64,000 bases of DNA, taken from contig NC_069095.1 of assembly GCF_947172395.1 (NCBI RefSeq), positions 10,725,321 through 10,789,320 on the forward strand, in the 5' to 3' direction. This document shows, in pieces, positions 44,906 through 57,842 of this stretch. The DNA comes from Bicyclus anynana. Its lineage: Eukaryota > Arthropoda > Insecta > Lepidoptera > Nymphalidae. The translations under genes were made by a program, and so were the position numbers. Position 1 is the stretch's first letter; every line of letters begins with the position of its first letter. Below the pieces are notes generated by a model, which saw only the letters and a program-made list of their open reading frames with translations, was not told the DNA's origin and made no database searches.

Positions 44906-45490
44906 TTTTTGTATAGCGCTCTCTCATTTCAACGCGTGCGCAAGACAAGGACAACCTAGCCAGCTTCAAGTTTGGATTTGAGCAAGTGGCTACTTCGCCC
45001 ACTATTTTATTGTTATTCTAATAAATTCTGAACATCTTGAGAATATCGTCGTTGCAAGTTTATAATACCTACGAAATGATTTGTGATCTGAGACAATGAA
45101 TTATTGCATAGTATTTTCAAAAAATAAAACGACAGGTTTTGGTTTGTTTATTTTTATTATATTCTTTCCACAGGTGGCAAGTACCAGAGTAGTGAGCACA
45201 ACCTAACATAACGAAAATGGTAACTATTTTCAGGGATAACCACTTCTAACTAATCGAGATAACTGTTACATCTAATAATTCCAATTTAATAATGAATTTA
45301 TCATCTAAGCTAAGTCGTCTACACAATGTTTAACTAAACGATTGGTGCCAATGTGTGTATTGTATGACGTTACTATTATCGTGTGCTGTTGTACAATAAT
45401 TACAATACAAATTACAAATACTGAAATTGCTTTAGTGTCCATGGCTTCCTAGTAGTTTCATTTATAATCTTTTTATTCTATATTATCTAT
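44906..45490. other. No recognised feature
   Basis: Sequence upstream of the candidate promoter. No gene seen. Confidence 0.4.
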
Positions 45491-45498
45491 ATTGCAGT

Positions 45499-45946
45499 CA
45501 GAGTTGCCACCCGTCCCGATTTTGCCGGGACAGGCCTAACGATTTTGTCCCGATTTTTAACAATATGCGATAGGCTCAATCGATTCATTCACAGATACTC
45601 AACCCAATCACGCGCCACCGCGCCATCTACAACGCGATTCATCATAGCTCGGCAGATTTGATAAAAGCAGAATTGCTAATTTCTTTGAACATACACGTCT
45701 TGTTCAGACTTCATAAATAAATACAAAAATCATATAGAATTACTAAAAGCGGCTCGTAACAAGAAAAAATACGTATGGAAAAATTTATTATCTATACTAA
45801 TAAAATAAATACAAATAAAAACACAATAAAATTTTATTTTCCTTGGACTGTCTCACATGGGTCATATTTTGATTGGGCTAAACTTCGAACGACTCTGATG
45901 GATGCCCAATCATCCAGATTCTTTTTCCCTAAAGGTGGCAACCCTG
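45499..45946. mobile_element. hAT-type MITE, 448 bp
   Basis: The ends CAGAGTTGCCACC and GGTGGCAACCCTG are inverted repeats with one mismatch. They are flanked by the 8-bp target-site duplication ATTGCAGT / ATTACAGT (45491-45498, 45947-45954; seven of eight identical). An 8-bp duplication with CAG ends fits hAT elements. No transposase; the 60-codon frame inside is not a gene. Confidence 0.8.
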
Positions 45947-45954
45947 ATTACAGT

Positions 45955-47033
45955 TGAGGTCAACTTTGGCACCAAATAATTAAAAAAAAAATGTGAAATC
46001 CCTCGAGTACTCCTACCCCGGCTTACAAGATATTTTTAGTTTCCCCTCTAACGAATTACAGAGATGTTTTATTAAAGAAAAGGAAAATCAATACATATTT
46101 ATATTGTTATGAACAACAAATCTGCATGTAACCAAGCACAAGTTAGCGATCGGTTACAAGCCCACTTGCATCTTAAGGCGAGAGCGTGTCAAGATTTTTA
46201 AGATTTTGAAATTTGTATTCTACATATCATATATTTTTTTTTTGTATTTTTTTTATATATTTTTAATTAAACATTAATGTGTGCTGATTAGCGATGTGAT
46301 CCAAAAATTATGAATAGAAAATACGTACACTGCTCTCGTCTCAAAGGATAAAATTAAATTAGGTATACTTTTATAAACGGTGTGAATTTTTAACTTTTTA
46401 CGAATTTAAAATTACATTACTGACAAAAAGCTCATTCGCCACAAATTTAAGTTATAACGTGGCCTGCGAAGTTAGTTTAGGGACAAAACTGTGCCTCTAG
46501 GTCAGTTAGTAAATCATTTTTTCTTGTAAAAAAAACTATGGTCTTGAATGAACATACCATGGGAGAGTATAATATGAATTAACAGGAGACTTCAAATAGT
46601 TCAAGAAAATCATTTCTCCACAGTTTCACGCAAACAAAATACGCATTAGTAGCGTAAGATATCAATCGGTGTTTTCTTTACGAGGTCTCTTAAAATATGA
46701 AATGCCAAAAAATCATTGCAATGATTTTTCATGACGACATACGAAATTTTTGTTACTAAATAATTCCGAGTCTCCTGTTATTACAAATTGAGAACGACCA
46801 AGACACAAAAGAAACTTAAAAGCCACCGTATGTTCATTCCAAACAATAGTACATTAGTCACCGATAAACCTAGAGGCAATAACACTATGCCCAATAATAC
46901 TATTGAGGCGTATTGTACTGAGGTAATGGTTTCAGTTGATAGCCTCAATGGTTTTACTGGGCTGTGTCGCCTTTATGGGCCCGTAGCAACCTGGTCTTAA
47001 ATGTCCCTGATTGAAGGCTGCCGCGGACCCGTT
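45955..47033. other. No recognised gene
   Basis: AT-rich to 46780, then more balanced. The frame at 46788-47000 lacks recognisable features. Confidence 0.35.
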
Positions 47034-47345
47034 TCTGTTGCCAGCAACAACAACGTTGTTGCTACAAACAGCCATCAGATCTGTTGGTATCAACAAAAAT
47101 GTTGTTGCCACAAACAACGACCATCAGGAATGTTGCCATCAACAACAATGTTGTTGCCAAAAACAATAGCCGTCAAGAATGTTGTCATCAACAACATTGT
47201 TGTTGCCACAAACAACAGCCGTCAGGTATATTGCCGCCAACAACATTGTTGTTGCCACAACAACAGCCGTCAGGTATGTTGCCATCAACATCAATGTTGT
47301 TGCCATCAGCAACAATGGTGTTGCCAAAAATAACAACAGCAGTCC
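47034..47345. repeat. 49-bp palindromic tandem array
   Basis: Units begin GTTGTTGCCA at 47101, 47150, 47199, 47248 and 47296 (steps 49, 49, 49, 48), with a degraded unit before. Each junction carries CAACAACATTGTTGTTG or a variant, which is self-complementary. All three forward frames and one reverse frame stay open for 60-110 codons. Because 49 is not a multiple of three, the reading frame changes every unit, so the array is not a protein repeat. Confidence 0.85.
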
Positions 47346-49127
47346 GAGGTGTTCCGGACGCAATACAAAGTCACAAGTACATTACATTAGATTAATCACT
47401 AATCAAACATAATATTATATGCGAACTTGTATCTAATTATTACAAACGTATTTTTTTTTTCGGATTTTCTACACATTTTTTTCTTTCCAAGTAACCTTTA
47501 GCGAATATCGTTAATGGGATAAGTACAATACAATATGAACTATGACGGAACAACATTAAAAAAAAAGACTGTGATGCGACAATAAAATTACGATTAAGTG
47601 AAAACGACAAAATAAAACGCAAGTGAAAAATAATAATAATTAGTTTTGATGAGATTAAAAGTACAAACTTTGCTAATGATCGTGAAAAATACAGAGCGGT
47701 GTTGCCATTTCTGAAATATGGAAAACATTTTGATAAAATTGAAACACAAAAAACAAATAAAATCGTTCGTGCAAAATCAATAAAGATGGACGTCTATACA
47801 ACTATTTATTATATTTCAGAGATGATAACAAAACAAACAAAAACATTAATATACATATAGAACTGAAACTGCTTACAGGTAAAATTTCACAATATATTAA
47901 ATATATATACATTAACAGCCCATACCGATGCAACATTTTGCAAATGACATATTTTTTTTATTATTTTTTTTTTCATTATTAACATTTTCAGTTATTACAA
48001 AAAGAAGTAAATCCACACTACAGAAATAAGATATACAATATATAAAACACGACATAAAAGTAGCAAAGTCTTTGAAATATTATTTAAAAAAAAAAAAACA
48101 AAAACAGAAAAATGTTACCACGGAAGGCATGAAATAAATAAATATACAGGGGTCCAATATATAGATACAGTAATAGAAATCTTTATACTAAGGCAATAGA
48201 AATGGTGTCTTGAGTACATTTTCATACAAATTAATATTAAATACATTTATATAAATATAAAAAAAAAAATTGGAAAGTTGTAACACAATACTAAAACACA
48301 ATTTTTCTTTCATCTGTTATATCTAGCTAATCTCTGAAACGGCAGTTCCAGAGATGATTTTTTTTTTAATTTTAGAGGTGTATGTATATCAAAAAAGCGG
48401 CAACAAAATGACACACAATTTCTACTGTCTAGTTATAAAGATTTCTATCATTACAACGTTAGAAGCGAAAAAATCACCATATTGTTGTAAAAATATGCTC
48501 TATACTGAAAAGGGACACCCTAAGACCCCATAACTCCCCCCAACAAAATGAAAATATAAAATATAACATATACACTTCTTATGCTTTATATAAACTATAT
48601 AATAACAGTTACGCCTACATGAACTGTTATCATTCATATTGTTTGGAGCTGTAAATTATATTACAATTTAATATCTGCCACTGTTCGATGTTTTTTTTTT
48701 TAAATAATTTTTAGCTGTTTTTATTTTATACCTCCTTTCCTGTTGACAAAAACCTTTGCCTTATCAACCCTCGATATTTCCGATTTCAATTTGACCCGTT
48801 GGGCAATTGGGAATAATTTTCCTCAATTCACTTGAAAAATCGGGCAAGCTTTAAAATTTATAGTCCCAAAAATGTCGACATTAAAAAAGTACACAAGATA
48901 AACGGAAGAACATGAATTCAGAAAATATAACTGAAAAAAAATATATACGGTCGAATTGAGAAACCTTCTATTTTTGAAGTCGGTTAAAAAGACAAGTTAG
49001 AAATAGAGAGGGAATCGACCACTTTGGGACACAATTAACATTAACTTAGTTACTTTAATATTTTCATCTTAAGAGGAGGCTAGCAAGTGGTGTGCACAGG
49101 TTTTGTAATCAGGGTAAGCATGCGATA

Positions 49128-49210
49128 TATTTTTTATCAATGACAAATTAAGTCACAACTGCGATCTCACATGATGGTAAGCGACGTTTTAATCCAAGAT
49201 CCGACTTGTT
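49128..49210 (-). repeat. SINE-B 3' fragment
   Basis: TCAATGACAAATTAAGTCAC and ATCTCACATGATGGTAAGCG match the SINE-B 3' end on the minus strand. Confidence 0.5.
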
Positions 49211-50250
49211 TCTATACTCATTTAATAGATAATTAAATAAATTGGTTGTAAAAAAATCGATCGCTTTTTTCATGCTGTAGAAAATTGACATTTCAGAGGG
49301 AAAAATTTTCACTTTTGAACCTACTCCTTTTTTAAAGTCGGTTAGTTAAAAAAAACATTGAACAGTGACAGCTCATACCACTATCAAAACACAATCCACC
49401 ATCGTCATTATAACGCACTAAGGGACGACACTAGTCGACCAAAGTTAATTGTCCAACATAGAAAATACACTCCTACAGACAGACAGACGTGTCTACCTTT
49501 CCAATACTAAAAACCACATCTGCCAACCCTTACCATTATTACATTATGCGGCAAATCAATAAAATCGCCGCTTAAAAAATCTTAAGACGTACAATGGACA
49601 AACCATTAAAAACAAACCGTCCACCGCCTTCTAATAACGAATACTAATATATATTATAGCACCCAGACATATTGCCGGCAATATTGCTGGCAATTGCAGT
49701 GTTGGACAAATAAACGTACAGAAATTGTCTAAGTTGAGACTGGCAATTTCCCTTATAAAAATCCATGCATTTTACTCATCATATTCCATAGCAAAAGGAC
49801 TTCAATAATGAAAAGATCCTTGAAGTGTTCTACCAAGAGCAATGCCAAGGTTTTTCAAATTTCCTTGATTAAATTTAAATTTCAAACATTTTCGGTTCAT
49901 ATTCTTTTGTGCTAATTAGGTTACAAAAAATTTACTAATATCTGCTATCCTTTTCACAATGTTATCTACAGAAAAGGATGACAGTACTATGTGAAACGTC
50001 GAATTGAGGGTTTTTAAAGTGCGAACCAATTAGCACATCTGAAAAGGAGAAACCCAATTTCCATAGCAACTCGGGCCCAAATAATACGAATGATACAGAG
50101 CTGAAAATTGGCCATAAATTAGGACAATTAAGGAGAACTCATGAGGCCAATTTTCAAGGAAATCTATATTTGCCTAATCAATAAATTACTTGATATCTGT
50201 GAGCAATAATTAAGTATCCCTTTAGCATAAAATTCATTGCATTATCGGTT

Positions 50251-50359
50251 TCAAACTGACAGGAGACTGTTTTATTAAGGATTTGACATCAAATTCACAC
50301 ATTTAATCAAAATAGGACAATAAATAATGTCAAATCTGTAGGGAAAACTGTCAGTTTGA
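50251..50359. repeat. Small fold-back repeat
   Basis: The 12-bp ends TCAAACTGACAG / CTGTCAGTTTGA are followed inward by GGATTTGACAT and its near-complement. Probably an old MITE. Confidence 0.5.
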
Positions 50360-52092
50360 TAATAACATTTGACAATGGCATCTTGATTGAGTTTGATTGA
50401 GTTTGACATTGACAGTCCGCGTTTGCAAAGACAACTGACAATCAGTGAAATACGAATCAGAGGATAAATAAATCACTACGTTAGGCGTTTACAAAGCTGG
50501 ATTGGTGTGAAAATAATAAAATCAGCTAATTTTCGCTGTTTGTGAATATTATTTCGGCTAAGATTCTAATGGAGTAATCAAGTGAAATATACAAGATTTT
50601 TAGTACATTTTACATTTCTGTATCGTTCAGAAAAATGGGCCCAATTTCAGACTTCTCCTTTACACAACTATCTTGTCAGGTCTCAACTTAAACACTTTTG
50701 GTTAAAACCGTATAATCGGATCCGTCCGTAAGCCGCGATATAAACGGAACGGACGTAAAGTCCGAACTGCTAACGGACGAGTCCGACATCGTATTTCCAC
50801 CACTCAACAACACCTATATTCACAAACATAATTCACAATACTTGAGAATACAAAATATTGGTTGACTTTCGTTAACCCACACTGCGTTCTCAAGTACTCG
50901 GACATAGTAGAGGTATCAACGGTTGGCCATACATTTTGTTAGAAATCGTGTATCGAATAACTTAAATATTAATTTCGAAAAATTAAATACAGATTAAAGT
51001 GCAGTGCAATCAAAATATTAAAACATAATTGATATTTGTATAATAATAGAGAAAGAATACAAAATCTTAGGATTTTGCACTATTTTAAACAAAAAAACTA
51101 ATCAGAAGAAAATTAAAAATTTTATAAAAGCATGGATTATTCGTTGAATTGATATTTTGTGTAAAATTTGGAACTATTATGCCTAAGACCTAGGTACCTC
51201 TACTTGTCTATGTTTTGCAAAAACGTGTAACCTACGCGACAGTACAACACCGGCAGTCCAGGTCCTACCCAACCTCGGTCGCCTTCAAAAATCTTCGTAA
51301 CAGAAAACAAATTTATCTACCATATTAAAGTTTTTCTCGAATGACATCTCATTAGCCGGAAAACATAAACGAAAAAAGATCCAACAAATAAAAAAAAAAG
51401 AGAAAATAATAAAACACCTGTTCTTTTTACCTAGTTTCTCATATTAACAAAAATCAATTTAAACTCTGGACGATATCTTTGTAAGAATTATATAGAATCG
51501 TCCTTTGTGTTCGCTTTGGAATGCTGGCACTTGCGAGTTCAGAATTCATAACTTCTATACAAGTAAATACTATTATGTTAAGTTGTAAACAATTATGAAA
51601 TAAATAAACTGGCCAAGATTTCTTTCTTCTTTTGTATAAATATAAATAAATCGTATTTCATATTATAATTCAACGTCACCATATATAAATATTGATAAAA
51701 TTTAAAAGCGTCAGCATTCCATCGAACACGCCTACATCAATATAAAATCGCTAAAAAGAAAAACATTGAACTAATCGTTTCATTATATTCCTTCCCTCAA
51801 CACCTATATCGTACGATATGTTAGAACTTCATATTGCTGTTTTATATCCAAACTGTTTCATTCAGCACATAAAAGGGTTCGATTATAATTAACTATTTAT
51901 TATTGCTAGATTTCCAAATTTAAACCCCACTCCAAAACGGCAGAGTCGTGCGACTAGTGCCGATGCCACAAGTGCACTGACGGCTCAGTGGAGTTTCAAC
52001 CATTCGCGATTTTATATTGCATACCCTCTTTTTTTACCTCGCACATTCGTGTGACTGTAACGAAAGAGAATCACTAAATTACAATTAAATAT

Positions 52093-52098
52093 TTTATT
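52093..52098 (-). promoter_or_regulatory. Possible polyadenylation signal of the 52.5-kb gene
   Basis: Minus-strand AATAAA about 406 nt after the stop at 52504. It gives a reasonable 3' UTR, although further copies exist downstream. Confidence 0.35.
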
Positions 52099-52503
52099 TC
52101 GAACAAGAAATAGCTTCGATAGACGATATATACAGTGAACGGAATATAATCGTTCAGTAAAGGAAACGTTAGAGGCCACCTTGACACAATATCCGTAACA
52201 GAGTCGCGTTGTTTCCTCGATGGGGTGGCGTGGGCTAGTGGAGCACAATGGGATGCTAGTGATGTGCTGTGTGCAGACGCCGCGTCAAAGTGGCCTCGTT
52301 CGGACACTCGCCGCTACGTGAACTGTATCCGCCGAACGGAACGCGCGGTGAGACATCCACCCGCTACGGTGCACGGCGCAGAACAGACGGGCCGCCTGCC
52401 GGGACGTTCGATGAGCATTTCCGGAGAGGAAACTTGTCAAAACTTTATATTGATCAGAAGGCACTGTGGGGCGGCGGGCGGCGGGGGGCGGCGGCGCGGG
52501 CGG

Positions 52504-52740
52504 TCAGCGCGTGAGCGGGCGGTCGAGCGCGCCTGCGCAGCAGTGCAGGAAGCGCGCGTGCGGGTGCGAGCAGGGCGCGGCGCAGCGCAGCGCGGCGCTG
52601 TGCCGGCGCTTGCGGTCCGCGGGCGGCGCCTCCTCCGCCTCGCCGGCGTACAGGCGGTGCGCCGCACTGATGTCCCGCAGCAGCTCCTCCCACTCGCGCG
52701 ACAGCTCGTCGGGCGGCGGCCGCTCCCCGCCCCCGCCCCC

Positions 52741-52772
<32 letters not shown>

Positions 52773-54303
52773 AGCCGCACGCCGTCTCGCTCCAGATGCT
52801 GTGCACGGCGCTGGGGCGCATCTTCTTGGCGCGGCCGCCGCACTCGTCGCACTCCCAGGCGTCGGCGCGCCGCTCCGTCTGCACGGCCGCGTCCGTCTGG
52901 CGCACCGGGAAGCGCAGCCGGAAGGCCGGGTCGTCCAGGTCGGGGCAGCGCTGCGCGGCCGTCAGGTTGAGCCGCCCGTAGTCGATGCCGCGCGCCGCGC
53001 GGTACTCGAGGTAGCGCTCGCGCGTGCCCGCGAGGTACACGCCGCCCGACTCGCTGCGCCGGAACTCGACCGGGTCCAGCTCGCCGCTGACGTCGAACGT
53101 GTCGCCGTCGGCGTAGCGCGCGGGCTCCGCCTCCGCCTCGCGGCGGATGGGGCGGAAGTGCGTGCGCGCCGCGGCGAGCGTCTCGCGGCGCGCGGGCGAG
53201 CGCGCGGGCGGCGGCGGCGGGGGCGGCGCCGGCGCGGGCTCCGGTCGGCGGCGGCGCGGTGGCACCTCGGCGAAGCCGCTGCGCTCGCGGCTGTGGTTGA
53301 GCGCGGTGAAGGAGCGCATGGAGTGCGCGACGGCGGCCAGCGCGTCGAGCAGCTCCTCGCCCTCGCACGGCGCGCAGGGCTCGAGCGCGGGCGCGGGCTC
53401 GTCCTCGATGGTGAGCGGGCGCAGGCGCTCGGCGATGCGCGTGGGCGAGTCGGCGCGGTCGACGGCCCAGACGCGCTCGGGCGGCGCGCCAGGCGGCTCG
53501 GCGAACATGCGGTCGGAGGGCGAGGAGAGCAAGTCCTGGAAGTCGATCGGCAGGTCCTGGTACTCGTCGTCGGGCGTGTTCTGGTCCTTGGACCACAGCG
53601 CCTCGATGCTCCGATCGAACTTCGCCTCGAACTTGGCGTACAGCTCCTCCTCGGCGGGCGTGCGCGCGCGCGGGCGCAAGTCGTCGGCCAGCACCCAGTC
53701 GGCGTCCAGGTCGAGCCCGTCATCGGCCCAGTCGGGCACGAGCCCGTCGCCGCGGCCGCGCTCGGCGCGCAGCTCCTTGAGCTCGTCGGTCACGGTGTTC
53801 TCGCACGTGCCGTAGCCCTCGTCCAGCGCGAGGGCGCGGATGAACTCCGTGACGGGGTCCTGCGTGTCCATGTCCCACAGCTCGCCGTGCGTGACCCACT
53901 CGGGCAGGTCCTGCTTGCCGTCGGCGGCGCGCCCGTAGCTGTTGTGGCGCTTCTTGTTCTTCTTGGGCCCGTGGTACGCGTTGTTGTACGAGTTGCGGCG
54001 CTCCTTGCCCGACGAGTACTTTTTGTTTTTGGAGTTCCAATCCTTAGACGCGAGCAGTTCACTTTGCATTTTGACTTTGCCCGAGGGTTCGGCGCGGCGA
54101 CACCAGGCCGGGGGCGGCAGGTAGTACTGCAAGGGCGACTCCTCTCCTTTCTTCAGAGCCGGGAAAGCAGCGTAGTATCGTCGCACAGCCTCTGATTGTT
54201 CTAGAGAACGTGTGGGCATGCCTACTGTCGAAGCACCTTCTTGATCTTTGATATCTTGAAGTCTGGTGCAGAGCTGATCAACTATGTTGTCCAGATTAGA
54301 CTC
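52504..54303 (-). CDS. Terminal exon of an unrecognised GC-rich gene (599 residues)
   Basis: The strongest gene in the window. The exon opens after TTTTCTTTCAG at 54304 and reads in phase 0 as ESNLDNIVDQLCTRLQDIKD, 28 codons before the first internal ATG (54219), then runs to a TGA at 52504. I do not recognise the family. The first ~170 residues look most protein-like: RRYYAAFPALKKGEE, a Lys/Asn/Ser-rich basic patch, LPEWVTHGELWDMDTQDPVT. Next comes an acidic region (DDGLDLDADW), then proline/alanine/arginine-rich linkers. A cysteine cluster (ECDECGG ... ETACGCAG) lies about residue 480 from the exon start. A ~14-glycine run follows, then a Cys/His-containing tail ending DRPLTR. It is probably cytoplasmic or nuclear; no signal or membrane segments are seen. 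The very high GC is confined to this exon. The start codon is probably in an upstream exon. Confidence 0.8.
52727..52772 (-). repeat. CCG/CGC trinucleotide run coding for poly-glycine
   Basis: A pure GC triplet array inside the exon encodes about 14 consecutive glycines. Length variation between individuals is likely at such a run. Confidence 0.85.
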
Positions 54304-55711
54304 CTGAAAGAAAACATTTGACTTAATCAGTTTTTATTTATAAGCTAATGAATATTAATATTAATAATTACAAAATAAATTAAAAATTTCGACAATACAT
54401 GACCTCTGTACTGCATATTAATGTGCACAAAATCATAACTGCATACAATTAATGACTCACACCTACATGAGTGATGGACAGACAAAGAAATTAATTCTAG
54501 TGACAAAACAATCATAATGAGACACAAAAATTATAAATACAATAAGATATGCAATTAAATCATCAGAGGCAGTAAATACGAAACAATGGAACAAAAAGAG
54601 GAAGTACAAAAACCAAGGGGAACAAAATTTCAAGCGCACTTCACAGGCAACATTTTCAATTATTCTTCTCAAATTTGTCACAAAGTTATTGATAAATAAA
54701 TAACATCTACATAATGACACTGATCTTTACAATCACTCATGCTGCCTATGAATTTCAATTGTCAGTGCTAAAGTGCAAACTAGACCGACCTTTCTGTACG
54801 GATTCTTAATATTGTTAATCTTCATTTTAACGTTGCCACGGTTACCGTCTCTTTTCTGAACAATTGGGCACTGCATGTCCTCTTCCCGGCACAGAAAATA
54901 ATAAATTAGACTTAATAACTGGTTATTATGTCAAAATATTAATTAATCTAATTTAGTACTAATGATTTTTGTTCAATAGGCTCATTAGACAACAGTTGTT
55001 AATTTTCAATAACAAAATACATTTGTTAACTATTTGTCTAGTTACTAATGACTTTTTACTGGAATGTTATTCTACTTTATTGCTTTCTGTTATTATTATG
55101 GATTGTTAAAATAAATAACTCTGTTTGGCATTTTATAATCATAATGCCTGCAAGATCCTTATCACAAAGCAATGCCATTGTACTTTCCTATTATATATAA
55201 TTATTATTATTGTTTAACTATCAACTATATCTATACAAACAAAAATAAATTGCTAAATATGTGTAAGCACACAACTTCAAAATGGTTGAACTAGAAGTAA
55301 TATAATATCATAAGTGTAATTAGACACAAGGTAGCATTTTCAGTCATTTATTATGAGTTTAATTGTTTGTTTTTGTTTTTAGATTATAGGTCATTCAGAA
55401 ATTTTACCATTAATTGTTTATTTAAATTTTAAAACTAGAATATAAACTTTATGGTAGAAATTGTATGACAAAAATACAGAAGTTTATTTGGACTACTAAC
55501 ATCATAAGACTCCATTAGTGTGATGTGTTTGTAATTAATTTATTAATTTACTCAAAATAATTTTCTACTTAAGATGCCTATCTTGGCTACTTAGTCAATT
55601 GGTTAATATGCTAGTTAACTTCAAGGGTTCGACTTTACTTTGTATATTTTACTAATTAAAACTTCACGAACTACAAGTTTCTCATTTAAATCCTACATAT
55701 GTAATGAAATA

Positions 55712-55795
55712 TCATCATATCAGCCGATGGACGTCCACTGTAGAATGTAGGCCTTTTGTATGGTACCTCCAAATACCAAGAAACTACTGTATATA
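55712..55795 (-). mobile_element. RTE-type LINE 3' fragment, interrupted
   Basis: ATCATCATATCAGCCGATGG and CGTCCACTGTAGAATGTAGG match the RTE 3' end. The related ATTGTCAGTCCACCTAGTGG block appears only at 56098-56117. About 300 bp of unrelated, GC-richer sequence (55796-56097) separates them. The 125-codon frame at 55851-56228 spans this mosaic and is not supported as a gene. Confidence 0.6.
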
Positions 55796-56893
55796 GTTTG
55801 GCAAGCTCATACGTAACTAACGATAATCCGCGCGGGCCGAGGGGCGATGAATGAAAAACCCACTACTTAATGCACCTCACTTCACCGCAGGCACAATTTC
55901 ACACCCACACAGTCTATCCCTCCGTCGCCCGCATATCATGGGAGTGTCATCAACAAAGTTGCCAAGCTATAGTCCTGAGTGGCCTGCAAACAAGCCTCTC
56001 TACAGTGTGCTTAGTATTCTGGAGCTAGCTCGGCAATGCAATGAAGCCAATCACATGGCCAAGTGCAGAAACAGCCCACAAGGAAGAAGATGCGATATTG
56101 TCAGTCCACCTAGTGGGAGGTCAACGAACACTGAGCCTCACCATTTCTTTGTATATGAGACACTATGGAATATAATAAATAAAAAAATTATAAAAAAAAG
56201 AAAGTCATATACAAAGAGTAGCAAATAAATACACAGACATGCAAACATTTATTGTGTGCTTTTTAAAAAAAATCTTTTGTCTATTATATAATATCGACCA
56301 ATTGCCCAGGCCCGATGATGTTCATGGTCAGGGCAAACAAATGAAGGATTTTCAAATTTTTTTTCTTATTTTTGAACGAACAATTAGCACTACATTGAGT
56401 ATGATATAATCATGTTCACCAAAGTGACTAAGAGCAAAGGAATAGATTGAAACTGTATTACCCCAACTTTAAATCTTGAAATTTCTAGAGTGCCTTACTG
56501 ATCACATTTTTTTCATTTCATTAGAGTAAAAGTAATTCTGAATATCTATTTGTTTTTATTTAAAATTTAATTTTAATAAAATTTTACTTAACTATTCAGC
56601 ATCAAGCAGTGAAGAGGATAAATTTTGCCTTAATTTTATATTTTCAGGGTTATTACAAATAAATTTCCCTTTTAATATGATATTTTACAAAAAACTTGTA
56701 TACCAAAGAAGTTTTACCTAACTGCATAAATAATTGAAACAAGTTAATATACTGTGAATATACTGTGACCTAGGAAATTTCACAATGGAAATATCCCCAA
56801 ATAATTCACTAATCAAATAGCATCACAAATTTTGTCAATATTATCAACAAGGTAAGCAACTGTTTGTCCTAGCAACAGATATCACTTAAGCAT

Positions 56894-57308
56894 TAGGGTT
56901 GCCAACATTTTTTTTTTTAAATATTTAATTTTTTTGAAATAAAATAACATTTTATTAAAAAAAATGGTATTTTTCAGATTTTCTATAAAAAATATAGGAA
57001 GCTTAAATAAAATATAGTATATAATGGAATAAGCAAATAATAATATGCTTTTTCACATCTGATTTTTAATTTTTTAAACAAAATGCTATTTTTTTTAATC
57101 TAGACAAGTTTGGATAGACTAGACGCTATTGCATCTATCGACAAGTAATGTTCATAAATATTTTAAATGAAAATTTTGTTTGTTAGATACCAGTGTTGAA
57201 AATATATTAGGTATATTTGCATACTATATATTTCTTCAACAGTAAATAGTATGCAGACCTGAAATATAGTACAATACTATTGTATATTATAGTATGGTTG
57301 GCAACCCT
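56894..57308. mobile_element. MITE with 13-bp inverted repeats and 9-10-bp target duplication
   Basis: The ends TAGGGTTGCCAAC and GTTGGCAACCCTA are perfect inverted repeats. They are flanked by ACTTAAGCAT (56884-56893) and ACTTGAGCAT (57309-57318, sharing the last A). The interior is AT-rich and non-coding. A 9-10-bp duplication points to a Mutator-like group rather than hAT (8 bp), but the ends resemble the hAT MITE at 45499. Class uncertain. Confidence 0.7.
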
Positions 57309-57842
57309 ACTTGAGCATGACTATACAATCTATAAATAAAACATTGTTAATGGCAATTTAGCTTATTGCGTCTAGTACACCTATGATCCTAGTTACATTT
57401 GGGACTAGCCTAGATTACCTAAAATAAGTGCTGCAAATATCAATATTCTAAGACTATTCTATTTTCATAAATATATTAAAAGGTAAAATTTGATTTTTCA
57501 TTTGGTTTTCTATGAACTGATTGTAAAAATTCTTTCACCTTTAAGCTACATTATCAGCGATAACATAGACATGTTTTGTTTAATGTAAATCTGAAAACAT
57601 ACATGCAATATAAGTAGTGGGTGGCTTATTCTTGAAATATAATCTATAGCAATTGCCTGCAACTTCATCCACATGAAATTGTTTTTTACAAATGGGAAAC
57701 ATGGATTTTTCCTGGACAAGAAGTATGTTCTGCTACAAGGTCCAATTTATCTGGTTCAGCGGTTTAGCCATGAAAAGGTAACAGACTTAATTTCGCTTAA
57801 ATTAGTATGAACTTATATTAGCAAATGGAGTAAGTTGGTGAC

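Larger units (their letters stand above)
47346..52092. other. 4.7 kb AT-rich unique sequence
   Basis: Almost free of the repeats seen elsewhere. It holds a SINE-B crumb (49128-49210), two terminal-block remnants (48950-48990, 49308-49346) and a small fold-back at 50251-50359 (TCAAACTGACAG and its complement). It may include a long 3' UTR of the gene at 52.5 kb or intergenic regulatory DNA. No coding frame supported. Confidence 0.35.
54304..57842 (-). other. Intron of the 52.5-kb gene
   Basis: AT-rich, with the acceptor at 54304-54305. It contains an RTE fragment and a MITE (listed). If the 58609 exon is used, the intron extends to 58608. Confidence 0.55.

Noticed and set aside
47001..47395. 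Overlapping Cys/His/Gln-rich frames
   Set aside because: They arise from the 49-bp array; the frame rotates with each unit.
52454..53723. Long minus-strand frames overlapping the GC-rich exon (380 and 253 codons)
   Set aside because: Out-of-frame shadows of the 52504-54303 exon, rich in Arg/Pro/Ala.
52225..54195. 656-codon open frame on the plus strand opposite the GC-rich exon
   Set aside because: Its product is low-complexity Arg/Ala/Val/Leu, and the frame stays open only because GC-rich antisense sequence lacks stop codons. The minus-strand frame has splice-site support and more normal composition.
55851..56228. 125-codon frame in the intron of the 52.5-kb gene
   Set aside because: It spans an RTE fragment junction and has no splice framing or domain.
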